Shown here piece by piece: positions 15,501 through 17,614 of a stretch of DNA of 17,614 nucleotides. The notes beneath the pieces are model-generated. The model did not search any database, had not been told where the DNA came from, and worked only from the letters and a program-made list of their open reading frames with translations. The stretch comes from an uncultured Bacteroidota bacterium (GTDB taxonomy: Bacteria; Bacteroidota; Bacteroidia; Bacteroidales; UBA12481). The DNA lies in assembly GCA_903832165.1 (NCBI GenBank), contig CAILAQ010000652.1, forward strand, positions 1 to 17,614, written 5' to 3'. The position numbers were made by a program, and so were the translations under genes. Position 1 is the first letter of the stretch. Each line of letters starts with the position of its first letter.

Positions 15501-16066
15501 AAACCGCCATCAGCCTTTATTTCTATTCAGAAGGAGTGGTAGATGTTTATGCCGATGCCACTTTTATCCGGACACTTAGTTATAAAACCCGCGAGTGGCT
15601 CACTGTTACAGTAAGCTTTACTGAACCATCAGCCTATAAAGTGACTATCGACAACGTGGTTGCCGCGGAAGGAACCATAGTGAACACGGCATCATCAGGT
15701 CTCACTGCCATTCGTTTGGGTACACTTGACGGGCCCGGTTATCATGCTTCTGTTCCGGCTGTTTTCTATGTTGATAATTTTGCCGTCAAAACCGGGATGC
15801 TCCTCTCAGATGAAAATATCGCCCTCACCAATGAATTCCCTTGCAGCATCAGTATTCAGCAGGGGAATATCCACCTGACAAATATCGATCCGGCCATTCA
15901 ACACCTCCGGGTATTTTCGGTGGACGGACGCCAGCTCTTTGATCAGCATTATTCAGATGAAAATCCGGGTGACCTTTTGATAAGGACCACCGGGAAGGAT
16001 AATATGCTTGTAGTCGTTCTTTATGATAAAAAGGGACGGGTTTTTACCCGAAAAGTGGTTCGATGA
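12584..16066 (+). CDS. Secreted C10 (streptopain-type) cysteine protease with LRR domain and T9SS sorting tail
   Basis: 1160-residue exported protein. The start at 12584 gives a signal peptide (MKRKILALSVFLLLALNMIG); an in-frame ATG at 12560 adds eight non-signal residues and is rejected. Residues ~22-125 look like a C10 propeptide. Residues ~130-336 are the papain-like peptidase: NQGWPYNYLCP, catalytic Cys167 in VGCVAVAMAQ, His289 in YPGHAFVCDGYD, and HFNLGWGG. Next are an Fn3-like domain (~343-420), a leucine-rich-repeat region of about a dozen units (~425-785) introduced by an internalin-like IPDATLKRALNTA, another Fn3-like domain (~786-872) and a jelly-roll, LamG-like domain (~878-1070). 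The last ~85 residues are a T9SS type A sorting domain (LRVFSVDGRQLF; MLVVVLYDKKGRVFTRKVV), sending it through the outer membrane. It probably digests protein outside the cell, with LRR and jelly-roll parts for binding. Its stop overlaps the next gene's start (ATGA). Confidence 0.93.
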   Translation: MKRKILALSVFLLLALNMIGQSLSPKDSLPVRFFKANFPHQAGSLNLLHIDTSFTYRNLTFYNFSTPKGFVILRDLGTKQDIVGYAFDENFSFDADTTGFLKNLANALATANESAGYAPEKIHTLKTGRYAIEPLIKTLWNQGWPYNYLCPVDPGVAEQNNRTLVGCVAVAMAQIIRYWDKWNDWSIYYSYTHGTYGTLTCNSGNYNWGVMENSCYSVNTEVARLLSDCGILVNMDYSRTGSGAQSVDAAKRFNEMYKTGYLNTTITNEEEFFNNISNYLPIYATYPGHAFVCDGYDGSGFYHFNLGWGGSSNGYYSLSSVVGKALTSAIFNIYPDLASKPPRKLVKSVVDGGKIQISWTGPDQDRSGLAGYKIYLDDKYLTDSKDTVFIHDCVFGDHYVKVSAQFASGESRWIGPVSYYFDGNPITIPDATLKRALNTAIGISSSLVNSHVPTEGELSKITRLNVTNPASLTGLDHCPNLTQLYLYSTTSTKTLDMEQIRLCTDLAILTIEKYKLDNPVALANLKKLNELRLVNNQIASSEFLKSLNLVTRLEIIDNLIGDAGFLNSMPRVEWLTLRNCNISDFSVLENTYGFRTVDVSNNHITSLDWINKNTTVQTLNASSNNINGTVALSGLTILLSIDASNNLITGFQLTGSPAIESLYLGNNSITDIQQLLADNPDLGTLSVSHNKIAVLPDLAPRLTKLELQYNLIRDISSITRYSYLTYLNLSYNQIVDIQNLIENNYHAKLTYLNLLSNPIGKESFTDIIPVLKSSGLQSNLPAQYHPGSPCYLSPDGDKTLLNKNVHFEWQADFNNEGYKYRVFLSRESEAYQELAANIADRFLDYQLAETGKYSWYVLSEKDTLALQSRIHSFKIMKGFAIPFIDDFELYTANSPLCAQSPYWKINDAVQDPNKDAAINTTRAFEGTQSIKVSGTADIIFPVSEYLRGSCNIEMKLMVEKSRKAFIQASMSNKTAISLYFYSEGVVDVYADATFIRTLSYKTREWLTVTVSFTEPSAYKVTIDNVVAAEGTIVNTASSGLTAIRLGTLDGPGYHASVPAVFYVDNFAVKTGMLLSDENIALTNEFPCSISIQQGNIHLTNIDPAIQHLRVFSVDGRQLFDQHYSDENPGDLLIRTTGKDNMLVVVLYDKKGRVFTRKVVR

Positions 16067-17614
16067 AAAAAAGGTTGTTTCGTTTTCTGTTCGTAATTAT
16101 TCTTACAGGGATACTTCTATTGGCAGGGCTGGTCCTGCTCATCAACTTTGGCGCTTTCGGTTCCTTGCCGGATAAAGCTGATCTGCAGAATTACAAGAAT
16201 AAATCTGCTGCCCTGATACTTGCCGACGGCGGGGAACTGATTGGAAAAATCTTTGCCGAGAACCGGACCAACATTTTATACAATCAGGTGCCCGAGCACG
16301 TTATCAATGCTTTGGTGGCAACAGAAGATGCCCGTTTTTTCAGGCATGAGGGAATCGATTCCCGAAGCGTTCTGCGGGTGGTATTCAAAACCATAATCCT
16401 CAGTGACAAGGAATCCGGAGGAGGCAGCACGATCTCTCAGCAGCTTGCAAAAAATATGTACGGCAGGCAAAAACATGGATGGCTTACCATGCCCATCACA
16501 AAAATCAGGGAAGCACTGATCGCCCGCCAGTTGGAAAAGATTTATACGAAAGATGAAATACTGGTTCTGTACCTGAATACAGTTGCTTTCGGAGAGAATA
16601 TATATGGAATAGAGGCCGCAGCCCGACGGTACTTTAATAAAACAGCCATGCAGCTCAATATTCCGGAGGCTGCTGTGCTCATCGGAATGCTTAAGGGCAA
16701 TACTTTATACAATCCACACCGGAATCCTGAAAACTCATTGGCCAGAAGAAATGTGGTGCTGGCGCAAATGGAAAAATACAAATACCTGAAGCCCGGTCAG
16801 GCCGACTCACTGAGCAGACTGCCCCTGATCATCGACTATGCCAATCCTGAATCAGAAGGACCGGCTGCCTATTTTATTGTCAGGGTAAAGGCTGACGTAA
16901 AACGAATTTTAAAGGATCTCGCGCGGCCCGATGGCAGCGAATGGAATCTGGAAGAAGACGGCCTGATTGTTAAGACCACGATGAACCTGTGGTTGCAGAA
17001 ACAGGTTTTGCAAGCATACAAAGAGCATCTGGGAGTGATGCAGAAAAGGCTCAGAAGCCAATATAACAATCCCGAAGGACTCAAAAGCCTGAAGGCGATC
17101 AACGACAGCCTTGACCTGGCAGATGTTGTCCTCCATGCCGGACTGATGGCGATGGATCCTTCCACCGGGGCGATAAAAGCCTGGGCGGGAGGCATCAATT
17201 ATCAGACAAATCCTTATGATCAGATCATGGCCAGGAGGCAGCTGGCCTCCGCTTTTAAGCCCATATTATATACAGCCGCCATCGAAATGGGGATAAGTCC
17301 CTGCCATTACCTCGACAATAAGACCATTGAAATTCCGGGGTTCGAAGACTGGAGTCCGGGCAATTATGATAACTCCACCGGAGGATGGTATTCTCTGGCG
17401 GGCGCCCTGGCCAAATCAATGAATATACCCACGGTAAACCTATACCGGGAGGTTGGTTTCAGTGCACTTTCGGATATCTGGGAAAAAATGGGATTTTCCT
17501 TTGATATAGATGATAATCCGTCGCTGGCTCTCGGGACAGCTGAGGCCAGTGTGTATGAACTGGCTGTTGCCTATGCATCTCTCGCAAACGGTGGGTTTAA
17601 GGTCAATCCGATGA
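16063..17614 (+). CDS. Class A penicillin-binding protein (PBP1A-like), 3' end missing
   Basis: Bifunctional peptidoglycan synthase; 517 residues are visible before the window ends with no stop. An N-terminal membrane anchor (~8-29, VIILTGILLLAGLVLLINFG) is followed by the GT51 glycosyltransferase domain (~55-230): ATEDARFFRHEG with catalytic Glu88, GGGSTISQQLAKN, and VLYLNTVAFGENIYGIEAAA. A linker leads to the transpeptidase domain: MAMDPSTGAIKAWAGG, SAFK with nucleophile Ser396 and Lys399, and SMN with Ser452 and Asn454. The KTG motif should lie beyond the edge. GT51 polymerises lipid II glycan chains and the transpeptidase crosslinks stem peptides in the periplasm. The start ATG at 16063 overlaps the protease stop. 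The membrane anchor begins right at this ATG, supporting the start. Confidence 0.95.
   Translation, partial: MKKRLFRFLFVIILTGILLLAGLVLLINFGAFGSLPDKADLQNYKNKSAALILADGGELIGKIFAENRTNILYNQVPEHVINALVATEDARFFRHEGIDSRSVLRVVFKTIILSDKESGGGSTISQQLAKNMYGRQKHGWLTMPITKIREALIARQLEKIYTKDEILVLYLNTVAFGENIYGIEAAARRYFNKTAMQLNIPEAAVLIGMLKGNTLYNPHRNPENSLARRNVVLAQMEKYKYLKPGQADSLSRLPLIIDYANPESEGPAAYFIVRVKADVKRILKDLARPDGSEWNLEEDGLIVKTTMNLWLQKQVLQAYKEHLGVMQKRLRSQYNNPEGLKSLKAINDSLDLADVVLHAGLMAMDPSTGAIKAWAGGINYQTNPYDQIMARRQLASAFKPILYTAAIEMGISPCHYLDNKTIEIPGFEDWSPGNYDNSTGGWYSLAGALAKSMNIPTVNLYREVGFSALSDIWEKMGFSFDIDDNPSLALGTAEASVYELAVAYASLANGGFKVNPM

Overview
The window looks like a piece of a Bacteroidota chromosome, probably an environmental Bacteroidales/Marinilabiliales-type organism. 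The evidence is a secreted protease with a type IX secretion (T9SS) C-terminal sorting domain, a Reg_prop/Y_Y_Y sensor kinase, a KduI/GH105/DUF4861 uronate-catabolism cluster, and several perfect matches to the Bacteroidota -7 promoter box TAnnTTTG in the expected places. Coding density is high. No gap between genes exceeds about 210 bases, and I see no tRNA, rRNA, CRISPR or transposase.

Layout. (1) 1-3442, + strand: the 3' part of a periplasmic beta-propeller sensor histidine kinase, cut by the left edge. (2) 3443-3653: a repeat-rich spacer with eleven copies of a 7-bp unit and a GC-rich hairpin. (3) 3654-4256, +: a small exported, probably outer-membrane beta-barrel protein. (4) 4257-4331: a short convergent spacer with two small inverted repeats. 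(5) 11879 down to 4332, - strand: a tightly packed run of radical SAM/B12-type protein, kduI, an SDR dehydrogenase of the KduD/DhuD/gluconate-5-dehydrogenase type, a DUF4861 gene broken by a 1-bp frameshift, and a 1002-residue GH105-GH20 fusion. (6) 11880-11942: a 63-bp divergent promoter region with a -7 box on each strand. (7) 11943-17614, +: an NAD(P)-binding atypical SDR, a large secreted C10 (streptopain-type) protease with LRRs and a T9SS tail, and a bifunctional class A penicillin-binding protein that runs off the right edge.

The main metabolic theme is use of unsaturated uronic acids released by polysaccharide lyases. The GH105 module would remove the unsaturated uronate from an oligosaccharide end. 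KduI would isomerise the resulting 4-deoxy-5-keto-uronate, and the SDR would reduce it towards 2-keto-3-deoxygluconate. The GH20 module fused to GH105 suggests that the sugar next to the uronate is an N-acetylhexosamine, so a glycosaminoglycan-like or exopolysaccharide substrate is as likely as pectin. No lyase, SusC/SusD pair or sulfatase lies inside the window, so the polymer cannot be named. A -7 box just upstream of kduI suggests the sugar genes may also be transcribed independently of the radical SAM gene.

The most notable items are the GH105-GH20 fusion, the clean single-base frameshift in DUF4861, the radical SAM gene translationally coupled to kduI, and two intergenic GC hairpins that share a 13-nt core in opposite orientation.
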